This document shows, one piece after another, positions 1-11,722 of a stretch of 64,000 bases of DNA; within the stretch, counting starts at the first letter, position 1; each line of letters opens with the position of its first letter. This DNA comes from Melieria omissa (lineage: Eukaryota; Arthropoda; Insecta; Diptera; Ulidiidae). A program made the position numbers and the translations under genes. The stretch is from contig OZ020267.1 in NCBI GenBank assembly GCA_963971225.1, positions 100,421,536 through 100,485,535 on the forward strand. The letters run 5' to 3'. Below the pieces are notes generated by a model, which saw only the letters and a program-made list of their open reading frames with translations, did not search any database and had not been told where the DNA came from.

Positions 1-1449
1 GCTTTATGGAGTTTGACCATTTGCAACGCGAATAACGAGAGAAACGCCATAACCCGACAAACCCCGAACGCCTGAAACGCGATTTATGGAGTTTGGCCAT
101 AAGGGCTTTCGGCATAGAAGTATCTATTCGGAATTCCTGGCAGTTGGCAACAACTTGTTTTGGAAGCTGACCCTGAAGACAAAATCAAAAACTGCAACAA
201 TGAAAATCCTAGCGTGCAGGACTATGGTTTTTAAGGTCGTTTAGGCTCTAAGATTCAAGATTTCCCCGAAATGCATATAAGAAATCTCATCTTTCGAAAA
301 TGCTAAATGAATTTTATTTTTCTTGTTCATCTTTTTAATTTCATACAAATTTATCTACATTAACAAAACCTTACAGACTAAGCTAACATATCTGGGGCCT
401 ACTGTAGTCTTCTGTATTGATTGCCACTGGGGCAGTGGTCAATTTCATGAATACAACAACAATTTACTCACATATAATATGACACACAACACCAGCGAAG
501 AGATCAATGAACGCGCGCAACTATCGTCGTCGACGATCGCGCTAAAAAAATTTTATTTTTATTGCAGAAAATTTACCTGCACGCATTTAATGAATAGCAA
601 CAATAAAAAACAATTTATCTGCAAACAAAAACACCATTCGAGCACTTAATGATGTTGGCTGCTGCAGTTCATAATGAAGTTAAAGTTGTTGTATTGTGTT
701 GTTCATCGATCGCATCTGTCTGGTCGATCACTTTGGGCGCCAACGCAAAATTTCAATTTTTCATGTTAAAAGCTTTTTTAAGTTTTTTATTTTCTTACTA
801 TGTTTTTCTTTACTATTTAGTTTGACTGAAACGAATTTTGATTTCATCAAACTTGATTTGTGTGTCAAACGCAATGCGTGATTGTTACACTTTCGGTTAA
901 TGCTGACTTGATGGCGTTCAAAATCCTTTACGGTGTTGTGAGTAATAAAAAAAAAAATAAATTGATATTAATGCCGACACGAAAATATTACAGTGTCGTC
1001 TAGAGAGACAATAAAACTGGCTGTACCAGTTGTTGGTGTCATTTTTATGGCAAATCAATGCGTTTAAAATTTCACTTTTCGTTGTGTGACAAAATTGTGT
1101 TCATCATTTAGGAGAGATGACTAATAAACATTGACAAAATAGGAAAATGAGCCATTTTTGGTGTTTTGCAATAAAGTTCTGGATGTGAGTCTTTTAAAGA
1201 CTTTAAAAAATTCAAATAATTTTTTATTTTGAGCAATGATTACTGGGACTACAACTATAATAAACATGAGAGAGAGTGGTTTTTACTGGGTTAAGGTTTC
1301 ACATTGATGGGCACTGGGCTTTCAATGGTTTTTATTCAATAAAAAAAAACAGCCAAAAAAAGTCCACAGCAATTCACTTTGTTCCTTAATGATTGTATTT
1401 GTTTTTTTAATTTGATTTATTGCCGATGTTTACGTTAGAACGGTAAACA
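1..1449. other. Non-coding, AT-rich, no gene recognised
   Basis: No open reading frame here has a recognisable domain or convincing splice sites. A phrase of about 20 bp (tttatggagtttg followed by a/g and ccat) occurs at about 3 and again at about 83, an 80-bp offset, suggesting a small degraded tandem repeat at the window edge. A CA-rich tract lies just beyond, near 1930. Confidence 0.5.
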
Positions 1450-1531
1450 TATCGTTGCCTGAGAAAATAAATGTCGTATGTCCTACTAAGCTTAATGCAA
1501 CATACGACATTCGTTTTCTGAGGCGACGATA
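1450..1531. ncRNA. miRNA-precursor-like hairpin (candidate)
   Basis: Two 32-nt arms (1450-1481 and 1500-1531) are separated by an 18-nt loop. Pairing them by hand gives 30 of 32 positions paired, including two G-U wobbles, with only a G/G and an A/C mismatch. The total of about 82 nt, the small loop and the few internal mismatches fit an insect pre-miRNA. A tiny palindromic MITE or other inverted repeat would look the same. The reverse strand folds equally well, so the strand is undecided, and no known miRNA seed was recognised in either arm. Confidence 0.35.
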
Positions 1532-4500
1532 TACAGAAGACGCATGCCAAATGGGCGTTTTGGGCCTAAAATAGATTAGTGTTGATATTAGTGCTGATCA
1601 GTCTATGTGCAGACTATGCATTTTTCAGTCAAAAACCACTAAAATTGAAGCAACTAAGTCTGATTTTAATTTGAGCTTTTGCAGCATTGTAAATAGAAAA
1701 TATGAAGAACTGTAATTTCTCTATGTTAACAGTCTATAACGTTATTTCCTGTATGTAATTTGTGTTAGTCTTATTCGATGTGAAAAACTTTAAATGACAA
1801 TTTCCAAGTGTTCAAAGCCGTTAAATGTTTCTGTCGTTACAAGCTCAAAATTACGTGAGAAAGGTTAACAAGGTTTAAAATTGGAAAAGCTGCTCATAAA
1901 TTATCCAACAAAATGCAAGTAACTACAGTACACACACACACATCTACACACCCGTGTCTATATTTTTCTGCTTGCCACTGCGAGACTAAAACTAATCTGC
2001 TAAACCGCATCTAATTGAAGTGAGGGGCCACCAAACAACCAAACTATATCAAAAACAAAAAAAAAACACAACAAATAAATGTTGTTTATTTGTTGTATTT
2101 AATAATGAATTCTGACAAGCGTACCGCCAAAGTTCTTTGACATCCCACACGATTTTGAACCTGAACTCGCTGAAGAGGCAACAGACAACGAACAGCCAAA
2201 CGACTGCAGCTTTTTAATAGTGGAACACAATCATGTTTTCCACATAGTGTCAGACAAACAAACAGACAGCCAGACATACATAGAAATGATTGTGTGCTAC
2301 AAAAGCAACAACAATAACAAACTAAAAAACGTCGTACAAAGTATTTTCAATGTAAATTATCTGCTGTCATGATCGCTCCAACACCAACGGCACAATAACC
2401 CGCAGTTATGTGCTGCGGTGTAAAAGTGTGGCAAGGCTTGGGGGCGCGTTGTCAGTGCAGCAGCGGGCGGCACTTTTGTAACCCAATTTTCAAGCAGACA
2501 TGGCAAAAAATGCAAATTAACGCTTTAAGTGGAGGGAGTGAATGAGACGAAAAGTGTTGAATTAGTGTTGGTTTGAGTGTTGTTGGCGGCCAAGATTAAC
2601 TATTGTTATAACATGAAAAATTGTTAGAAAGTAGTTAAAGAAATGTGCCCAAAAAATATGAAGCCAAAAAAATGAAATAAATATTGGCAGCGATAGAGTG
2701 GAAGTAGAAGCAGCAAAAGATTAGAATCTTCAAAAGGTGAAAAATTGTTGTTAACAAATTTTTAATGTGAAACAAATAAGCAGCAGAATAATTTCATTAT
2801 TTTAAGGCACAAGAAAACTTTTCTTATAAGATGAAGAAATCAAGTTTTATTGTAGTTTTAGCTTTTTTACAAATTATTTTAATTTATTTTTTAAATCTTT
2901 GAAGAATCTTTATTTCGAAAAAGAAGTGGAACAAGAAAACTTTTCTTATATGATGAAGAAATAATGTTTTGGCCTTTTTAAAAGGATTTTAATTTACATA
3001 TTTTCCTAATCTTTGAGAAAGCTTTATTTCAAAAAATTAATGTCACACTGAAAATTTGTCAGCATTTAAAAAGTACAAATTCTATTCAACTACATTCATT
3101 TCTCTTTTCAGCACACACTGTACATCAATCAGCATTTCGGCACAAAACACAACCCGACCATAAATGTAAAGTAAATAAATAAAACTTGCGGTTTGCAAAA
3201 AAAACCAAACTACAACAATCGGCCAACGGCTGCCTTAATGATTCACCGTGCCGCAGTGTAGGCAAGCAGCAGCAAAGCAAAGCTTGATGCAGTAATTGAA
3301 ATTCTTCCGTTTGTCAACTGGATGATTCTTTGTCTGTAGAAAACCAAATCGGCGTTGGGGGCGGGCAGGGAGAGAGATTGAACTGGTTGCTTTGTGACTG
3401 GCCAGTGGCCACCATATATGGAACTGGTTGCAGCGATGATTGGCCCGGCGCGTTGCGGATGCTGCAGAAGAAGTGAAGGATTTTTATTCTTTGCCGTAAT
3501 CGATTCAGTGTGCACGAAGGTGGGTTGCAGTTCATAAAAAAAAAAGAGTTTTAAACACAATTGGAAATCAATGAACAATGAAACGGCGATTCATACACTG
3601 TGCTGTTCATATGCCAAGTAAATTTTGTAATACGGTCGTTTGGCAGTGGCGAAAAGAGCATTGAAATTGACTACTGAAAACTGAACGAATTATGTTGTGA
3701 CTGAACAGGAAAGTTTTTTTAAAGCGCTAAACTGTTAGTTTCCTATTAGTTAACTTCTGTTAGAAGTCTTATTTAACAGTGAAGTGACCCCATGGGAATG
3801 TAACTTTTTTCATATTTGTAAATTTCTGTTAAAAGTCTTTTTTTTAAACAATTTGATATATAAAATCTGATTGCATCAATGAATACTTGACTGGCACGTT
3901 GCCAAGTTGCCTTTAAAATTAACGGCTCATGTAGCAAACAACAAGTTGCCAGATTGGCTTGAAGCTGTTTGTCTATTAAATTCAACTTTAAATTCAGTGA
4001 GCTGTGCAAGAATGTTTGCACATACGTTTAAATGTTTTTAATTTTTTTTTTCTTTTGAAAACCTATTTTTATTTGTAGCAAAAAATTTAAAGATCATTTC
4101 AACAACAAACAACATGAAATATTAAACTTTAAAAATGTAGCAAAACGCTGGAAACATATAAAAAATCACTTAAAATGTTGTGCTAAACAATGATGTAAAC
4201 TTCCTTTTGACGCTGAGTAAACATTTGCCACGCCCTCTTTACACACACATCTATCAGCCAGCCGCATTGGCAAACAGCATATCCAAGCAGTCTTGTAATA
4301 AAAACCAACATGTCGCTGTAAATTTGCTTTAAATTTCTTGGCATTAAAAATTTACAACACAACTTGGGCCGACCTTCTTATTGACGTTGGTAATCTAACA
4401 CTGCCGCACTCCTGCGTCGTTCGAAGACGTTGTCTGCGTTGGGAATAAAAGTGAATAAAATTGTATGCCACGAAAAAACTTCAGTAGACAAATAAGTCTG

Positions 4501-5323
4501 ATCTGTGCGCGCCGGTTGTACGGCGGCACGTAAAGCTCACAAAAGCTGTTTCATGATTTTACTACCTGTATTAGTGCTGCATTGGCGAGCCTCCCTCTCC
4601 ACTGTGCAGCCGCCACTACTAAAGTTGAAATGAATATTTTTGGGCGCGTGGTTTTGCCGGCAGCAGCGGTAGGCGCCGAACGGCACAACGCATAAAATGC
4701 CACATAAAAATGTCGCATGTTTTATATGCGTGCGATGTTACGCCTAAATCCGCACACACATACACACACACACCGCAGCCCCCAGCGACCTAACATTCGT
4801 CCTGCGCAGGGAGCTGAACGCCTCGGCTGCGGAATATTGCTGCGGCTGGCGAAATGTCTTTGGTCATCACTCGTCTGCGCGTAATCCGTAATCACGAAGA
4901 GGATGAAAAGCACACATGAGGGAAGGGGAACCCATAACATGTTGCATGTGTTATTGCGCGTGTTTTATGCGTAAATAGGATACTGAAGTTTTTTGTGCTT
5001 ATTTAAAAATTTTGTTTTAGTTATACTTTTTTAATTTAATGTTAAGTTTTTTGTGTAGTACGATTAAATTTTTATTACAAGACTAAAAACTAGTCGAAAC
5101 GGTAAAGTTTAATGTAATTAAATTTAACCAACCACTTTTCAGCACTTTGCTTGTCTGTAGTCCAGAAAACGGTAGCTTACTGTAGTACAATTTAAGCTTT
5201 TTTTTTCATTTCTGAGCTAAGCTTTTCTGCTACAATTGCTTAAAGGTGGATGTCCTGGCTTACTATCGTAACTTTAGTTAGATACCGAACTTCTATTGCA
5301 ATTTTAATCATTTACTTTTTGAG
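1532..5323. other. Non-coding region, no gene recognised
   Basis: Short open frames occur, for example minus-strand 3243-3578 and 4722-4940, but none shows a domain, codon bias or flanking splice sites. Moderately GC-rich patches near 2390-2480, 3340-3470 and 4590-4900 could be regulatory or 5' untranslated sequence. Simple CA tracts lie near 1930 and 4750. Confidence 0.4.
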
Positions 5324-5578
5324 TTATTGGCATTATTAATAAATTTATTGTATAAAATATGTTTCTGTCATACAACAAGTTTTTTATATTTGATTCAGAA
5401 ACTCCGACTAAGCTACTTTCGTTGGTACTGCATATATCCCGCCTCCTTCATTATTTATTGGCATTATTAATAAATTTATTGTATAAAATATGACAGAAAC
5501 AAACAAGTTTTTTATATTTGATTCAGAAACTCCCTCTAAGCTACTTTCGTTTTTACTGCATATGTCCCGCCTCCTTCT
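5324..5578. repeat. Two-copy tandem repeat, unit about 130 bp
   Basis: The unit at 5324-5454 is repeated at 5455-5578, both starting with the same ttattggcattattaat phrase and both ending in cccgcctccttc. The copies are nearly identical except for a micro-inversion: tttctgtca in the first copy is replaced by its reverse complement, tgacagaaa, in the second. Confidence 0.85.
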
Positions 5579-5803
5579 TTTCTATATGTTCTCCTTCTAA
5601 TGAATTTTATATTGAAAATCTTATGATGTAAAAATTGTCTGCATTTTCAAGCACTTAAGCAAAAAGTATTTAACAAAATATAAGAAATTTGCATTTTATT
5701 CAAAGTTATTTAAGTATTTTTGAATTTATACTATTAAAGATGTGTATGATAGACGCATTAACTGAAGTTAATACAGAATGTATCTATATTTGCGGTACCC
5801 ACT

Positions 5804-5926
5804 CTTCGTAGCATTTTAGGTGTAAAGTTGCTATCGTAGTAAGTTTTGAATTTTTGCAATGTTTTCGAAAGCAGTTGTGGCGACAGATTGTTATGATAGC
5901 TACTTTAGACCTAAAATGCTATGAAG
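5804..5926. repeat. Imperfect inverted repeat forming a 32-bp stem
   Basis: The arms 5804-5835 and 5895-5926 are reverse complements at about 29 of 32 positions, separated by a 59-nt loop. The long loop makes a conventional insect pre-miRNA less likely. A remnant of a palindromic mobile element or a structured RNA is equally possible. Confidence 0.6.
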
Positions 5927-6599
5927 ATTGAACTTCACTATTTTCTTTGCTTTAACTAATTTCAAGTCCTATTAAATCAATCTTATATGCATGAAAATAT
6001 TCTATAAAATAAATTGCGCCCCTTAAAAGTGAAGTAATTTTAAGAAAACTGCAAAGCACAGCTCGCATTGCAAAGCACAAATAAGTTTGTCAAGATCGAT
6101 TAAAACTTTTTCAGTTGTTTTTATTTTCATTTCATTTTTTTGATCAACATTTGCTCATCTGATGCAAATTTCTAAATCTGGCAGCTCCATTAGCCGAACT
6201 TTACTATCAACATTGCACTGCCGTAGCTGCAGTATTTCGCACTGCCTTACCTTTGCTTGGCGACTGGCTAGCGGCCACAGCAATACGTGGAACTTTCGCA
6301 ACAGAAGCGGAACAACGAGTAAAAACACCAATAAATGTGTAAATAATTAATTAAATAATAGTAAAATCAATACGAGTGTCAGCGAAACGTCACAACAACG
6401 TGTGCGTCCCACGTTGGAAGTTGTAGTCAGCGCAAATACTGACAGGAACAGTGCGAAAGTGAGCGAGGCAGCATTGTTGGAGTCGCACAGTTGAAAAAGG
6501 GGGCGACACGGTGCAGAGCGCGTAGCTAACAAGCAGTTGGAGCAAAGTGCAGCAGCGCCGTTAGCGGGGAGGTGAGCAGCTGTAGGGGCCGTAGCGAGT
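5927..6599. other. Upstream region and probable 5' UTR of Sec12
   Basis: The base composition changes at about 6360 from AT-rich to more GC-rich and stays so up to the Sec12 start at 6600, which fits a 5' untranslated region. No clear TATA box was seen. The open frame at 6162-6350 has no recognisable features. Confidence 0.4.
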
Positions 6600-8646
6600 A
6601 TGGCACCGACACGGCGTGCCAGCGATGGTCTTCTGGCGCGAGTCAATTTTCCACTGTACGCAGTGGAGATGCTAACCAGTCGACATGTGCTGGTGGCAGG
6701 CGGAGGCGGCTCCAGTAAAACGGGCGTGGCTAATGGTTTTGTAAGTAGACTTTAATTGGTTCAAGGCTTCAAAATGAATCACTGTAATTGTTTTCTTATC
6801 ACACAAAAACCATTTAGGAAATCTATGAAATTTATCACAACGGCGCGCACTTCTGTGCAGAGGAGGTGATACGCCACGAGACCGGCGCCAATGTGGTAAT
6901 GAACTTTGCAGTGCGCAACGATGGTCGACGTTCGTACTTGTGTGCCGGCCAGGAGTCGCACTGTCAAATGTACTTTGTCAATCCGCGCATAGTTTATGAG
7001 GGACAGGAGGATGAAGCAGCGGCCGGCGGCGAGGAAAAGAGTCGCAAGAGCAATGCGACAACAGAGCGTCCTAATGAGAATGGTGTGCGCAGGCGTGCGT
7101 CAGCGGGAGTGCCGTTGGTTTCGGGCGTGCAAGAGCTGCCCAACGGTCATGCGCCAGGCGCTCCGCCAGTCGGCGCCAAGGCGCAAGATCTGAATGCAAA
7201 TCTCAAACGAATACGCTTCGACATCAAGGCAGGCGATTCGGTGCAAACAGACTTTCTGACAGCGGAACCGCTGCAGCGGGTAGTACGCATAAGCGCCAAT
7301 GGACTGCTAATGGCCACCGGCGGCACGGACGGACATTTGCGTGTATGGTCATTTCCACAGATGGTGCGAAGCAGCGATGTGGCGTTAGTATTTACAGTTT
7401 ATAACAATTTACTTGATTTTTTAAATTATCATTTCTTACTGCACAGTGCACACACAAAGGAAATCGACGACATTGACTTCAGTCCCGACTCCAAGTACAT
7501 TGTGACTATCTCGAAAGATGGCCAGGGCATAATGTGGGATGCAGTCACGCTTAAGCAGCAGCACAAGCTTAACTGGGAAACGCCCGATGGTGCTAAATAT
7601 CTGTACAAACGCTGCCGCTATGGCACCATTGAAGCGCAACGCAGCAGCTATCGGCTATACACCATTGCCAATCCGCTGGGCAAGGTGGGCAAACAGCGAG
7701 GCTATCTGCAGCAGTGGGACTGCAGCAATGGGCAGCTGCGGGTAGGTGTGCCCATCGACGAGAGTTTGGCATCGCTGGCGGTGCGCGACGATGGGCGTTT
7801 CGTGGCTGTAGGCACCATGTTCTCTGGCAGTGTTTCCATGTACATTGCCTTCAGTTTGCAGGTTGAAAAACACTAAACTATAGTTTTTTAAAGAAAAGTG
7901 ATTTAAAATGAATTTCTTTATAGCGTGTGTTACACATTCCGAATGCGCATTCAATGTTTGTTACTGGCCTGCAATTTCTGCCCATAACCAACGAGGAGGG
8001 GCCGCCGATCTCGAGCGATACGGAGGCGGCAGTGTTATCGATAAGCGTGGACAATAAAGTGTGCATACACAGCCTGCAGCAGCGACGTATGTTTGAACAA
8101 ATTTAGTAGTTAATTTGAAAGATTGAAGATAATTTGTTAGAGTGATGAGAAAAGTGATGACTTCATTGTAGAGAATTGTATGAGACTATTGTGAGAGATT
8201 TATCTATTTGGTTATCAAGAACAGCTTCACTTATAATGACTAACAAGCTTTATGGATTTTTTATGAAACTCATAAACTTGAGACATCAAGCAAACTTTTC
8301 AACTGACCTGCCTCACATTTGGCTTGAATGTCGAATGCTTGTTTAATCAAAATTTCTTTTCGAAGATCCATTCCATACTAGTCACGTCCACTTCTCTTAT
8401 AACTAAGAACTCACTATACAACATCTATGCTCTGATTTTGCTTGCAATCAACTCGTTTAAAACAATGGTCTCAAAAAGCTCAATGTTTTAAGTGTTGATA
8501 TTTTTTTTAATTATAATATTGTGATATGTTGTGATTCTTATCTCTTCTCCTTTCTTGCAGACACCATACCTGCCTGGGTGGCTATCATTCTCATCGTTGT
8601 TGTGCTGTTTGGCGCCTTTGCATTGTGCTCATATTTAGGCATTTAA
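6600..8646 (+). CDS. Sec12: Sec12/PREB, Sar1 guanine-nucleotide exchange factor
   Basis: This is the ER membrane protein that activates the small GTPase Sar1 by GDP/GTP exchange and so starts COPII coat assembly at ER exit sites. The exons join in phase: 6600-6740, 6818-7383, 7447-7861, 7924-8086 and 8561-8646, giving 456 aa. The N-terminus carries the family signature FPLY followed by GGGGSSKTGVANG (compare GGGGAAKTGIKNG in human PREB). WD40-type blades follow (ATGGTDGHLRVWSF; HTKEIDDIDFSPDSKYIV; VLSISVDNKVCIHSL). One C-terminal transmembrane helix (about residues 433-453) ends in SYLGI, as expected for a tail-anchored type II topology with the propeller in the cytosol. Intron 2 (7384-7446) is 63 nt and contains no in-frame stop, so a continuous frame runs through it. 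It was called an intron because its removal gives DVA-AHTKEIDD, while its translation is hydrophobic and AT-rich. Donor 7862 (gttgaa) is weak. The start is the first ATG before the conserved N-terminus. Confidence 0.95.
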
Positions 8647-10206
8647 TAAGCGTTGCATCATGGCATTTAAATTTAAACTACGATGAAATAACATAACAGA
8701 AATTATAACCGAAAAGTCAAGTCAACGTCAGCGTGAATGTTCCTGGTGCGGAAATTACGAAATTACTATATAATTAAAAGATTGCGCTAAAATTGAATAG
8801 TTAAAATTTGTAGTCGGAACGTCTGAAACAACAATATTTGTACTCTTAATCACAGAAAAACATCAAACATCTCCGCGAGGACAGCATTGAATTGTGACAT
8901 TCAAGCGTAACTTTTGTAATATTTTGTATTTTAATGTGGCAGCAGTTGCGTTGCGTTCCTCTCCCTTCACAACCCCAACTAAGCGTAAGTGCTTTCACAC
9001 GTTTGCCTTATCGTGAGAAGACCAGCAGCAACAAACAACTAGTACACACAGACAACTAACAGAGATGCAGTCAAATTTTAATTAGCCAAATGGCAATGCA
9101 CATTTGCTGCTTGTGCACGCTGCTGTTAAATTTTTGTAGTTTCTTTTGTTACAACAAAAACACTAATTTGTTTATGATTTTGTATTACAATCTGTGTCAC
9201 TTGTAACTGCTCGCTGGATGCTGAATCCAACTGCAAGTAAATTCATAATTTCATTGTATGTTGTAACCATCGACTTGCTTTAAGTTATAGTTTGCTTAGA
9301 GAATTTAATTGAAATTAAATTGCCAACAGCTGAGAAATACTTGAAAACAAATCCTATATCATTGCCTAATAATCGAATTAATAATTAAACAAAACGTCTA
9401 TGTAATAAATAAGAGTTAAAAGCGAAGCGAATGGAAAACGAAAATATTGTACGACAATGCTATGCAATGGGGATTTAGTTGGGGATAATTATGACAACAA
9501 AAGTATAAAACGAATAAAATTGTGGACTTGAGTAAATTGACAAGATTTTGTTTTATAATTTAAATTTCACAATCTTAAATGTTCAAAGAATATTATTTTT
9601 ACTATTCCAGGACAAAAACCAACATTTTTCAATTAGCAAATAGGTAATTCTATAAATTTATTTTTTGATTTGTTGATCTTTCATTGAGTTTCAAGGGTTA
9701 TAGGGCTATCACGTTATACACAGATTCACAAAATTAAAATAAACTACGAAAGCATAAATAAAAATTAATTTTTTTCTATTTTTTAATTAAGGACCTGAAA
9801 GACCTTACTTCTGTCAGTCTGTGTTGCGTTAAAATTACCCAAAACCGGTTGCAAAAAAACCACGTTCACTGTTTAACACAGACCGACGCGTGAAATTCAA
9901 TTATAGCGTTTTTGAAAGAGCAAACAAAATCATCACAAACTTACAACAATTAAAATGATTTTAAATCAGTCCTAAAATACCAATAAAAACCTGTGTCGGC
10001 ATGCGAATCCACTAGCAAATACATTCCTGATGGCTGGCACTATTTTCATAGAGTGCACTAAGCAACAAGTGTAACTAGAAACATTCAAGTAGAACAATAA
10101 AGTAGTTCACAAAGCAAAGTGAACGCACATAAAACTAAAATAAAAAACAAACTACAAACTACAGTCTTGGAGGGGCCATTCGAAGAGGCTGATTTCTTGC
10201 TTCACA
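8647..10206. other. 3' UTRs between convergent genes
   Basis: This gap separates the 3' ends of Sec12 (+) and the Myb/SANT-like gene (-). A minus-strand AATAAA (TTTATT at 9657-9662 on +) could end the minus-strand gene. With the plus-strand signals at 9404 and 9513, the two transcripts may end within about 150 bp of each other. No other gene is seen. Confidence 0.35.
9404..9518 (+). terminator. Candidate poly(A) signals for Sec12
   Basis: AATAAA occurs at 9404-9409 and 9513-9518; the second is followed by a GT-rich stretch. Either would give Sec12 a 3' UTR of about 0.8-0.9 kb. Inferred from motifs only. Confidence 0.35.
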
Positions 10207-11122
10207 TCAGTTAGCGCTGCTGCACTGTAAGCTCTGCAGCAGGTTTACTTGCTGGTGATGCCATTGTATAAGGAACGACTCCAGCAATTTGAACTCTTGC
10301 TCTTCGGCCAATAGCTTCTGGGAGGCACTATCACGCTGTGCTTTTAGCTGCTGATTATCTGTGCGCAACTGGGTCAAACGTTCGACCGTGAAGTGTCGCC
10401 TTAGCACGCTGTGCACCACGCCGGTTCTGCGCCGAGTGTAGGGCGCTCGCTGTAGTGGCAGTGGTTGGCTAACGCCGGGCGGCATTCCATTGGCGACCAT
10501 AGGCGCTGGCTGGTGTACATTGGCGGGGATGGCAATGCATTCTTGTAGTTCGGGCACTTTAACGTACAGCGCATTGAGCACCTACAATATTGAGATGTTG
10601 TATAGTTTGTTGTAAGCATAGTTAATTTATGTTGTTTACTTTGACTTGATGTGTAAGATTTGGGTTTTTCAGCTTAGGCGACAGCAGGCAGTGAATGAGC
10701 GGATATAGACGCCAATCGGAAGGGCGTGGATTGTCGGAACTTTCTATGCGGCGTCGTTCGGCGCTGTAAATGCACAATCAGCATTGTTAAAACAAAAGAG
10801 TTTCTAATTTCCCTTACATGTATTTGTTCTTGAGCGTGTTGATTTTTCGTCGGCACTCCTGCGAGTTCACCTGAAAGCCATACTCGCGCATGCCGTCCAT
10901 GATGGTCCGGAAGACCGGCGTGTTCCTCTGGAGCGTGATTATGTCGGCGCTATGCTGGCGCCACAGCTCAATAAGACGCATCTCCTCCCAGGCGTTCCAG
11001 TAGCGCAGCCGTAAATGTTTGGGCACTTTGTTCTCGCTGCTGGCAGGCGGCTTGTTTTCGTTGCCGTTCTCGAGCTCGGCCAAGTTTGGTTTTTGATCCA
11101 ACTCACCGTCGGAGTCGCTCAT
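10207..11122 (-). CDS. Myb/SANT-like DNA-binding domain protein (267 aa)
   Basis: Likely a sequence-specific nuclear DNA-binding factor; its exact function is not known to me. Exons in transcript order are 11122-10818, 10763-10640 and 10581-10207. Splice sites are GT-AG throughout, and all phases agree (phase 2, then phase 0). The start is the ATG at 11122-11120; an upstream in-frame TTG is not needed. Residues 1-35 are acidic and polar. A Myb/SANT-like (MADF-related) trihelix module spans about residues 38-130, with YWNAWEEMRLIELW, a middle helix containing FRTIMDGM, a third helix around RRKINTLKNKY and the late SDWRLYPLI. The C-terminal third has an Arg-rich patch (YTRRRTG) and a predicted coiled coil (about 205-250: LTQLRTDNQQLKAQRD). 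It lies head-to-head with the gene at 11723 and resembles it in domain order, so the two are probably an inverted duplicate pair. Its symbol and orthologue are not recognised. Confidence 0.88.
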
Positions 11123-11722
11123 GTCAGTCAATCAATTTTTTATGCACTTTTATTATGCGTACGTAATTCTTGATTATTTTCGTAACAAACCTATGCAGAA
11201 TTTTTCGTACCGAATTGTTTACGTGACCAAAGTGACATGCCAACCGGCTGCCGCGTTGCCAACTATCAATGTGAAAGCGAAAAAATGCATCGGCGCAAGT
11301 TTGTGCGCAATATCAATATTTTTGTTGCCAATTAAGCCAACAAATGAATAGCTTTTTTCACAAATAATTTCTATCTGGATTGTGTATTGCAATGAAATGT
11401 GGTGTTTACTGCTTTTTGCTCTCAGTTCACTTGTATGCACTGCAAAACTCCGTAATTTATCTCACCCCATTCGTTCGTTCGTTCTTTCTGATTGCGTACA
11501 CATCCGCGCGCTGTCAGTATTTTCACTTGCACTTCAGTCCACTTGCATTTGTCATTTGTGTGCAGCTGTCAAAAGCGCTTGCTCCGCTTGTCGTTGGCTG
11601 TCGTGCCGTAGCGTTTTTCTTCCTCGAATTGTGCAAAAACCCAAAGAATTATACAGAAAATTGTGCACATCTCCCATTGAATTGGTGTACTTTGGTTGCT
11701 TAGACGCGCTCGCATTCGTTGC
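11123..11722. promoter_or_regulatory. Shared upstream region of two divergent Myb/SANT-like genes
   Basis: Exactly 600 bp separate the two start codons, so this segment must contain both 5' UTRs and probably both core promoters. No TATA box stands out. A TCAGT-type initiator candidate lies near 11515 (gtcagtatt). Open frames on both strands here carry no recognisable domain and are treated as chance. Confidence 0.5.
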
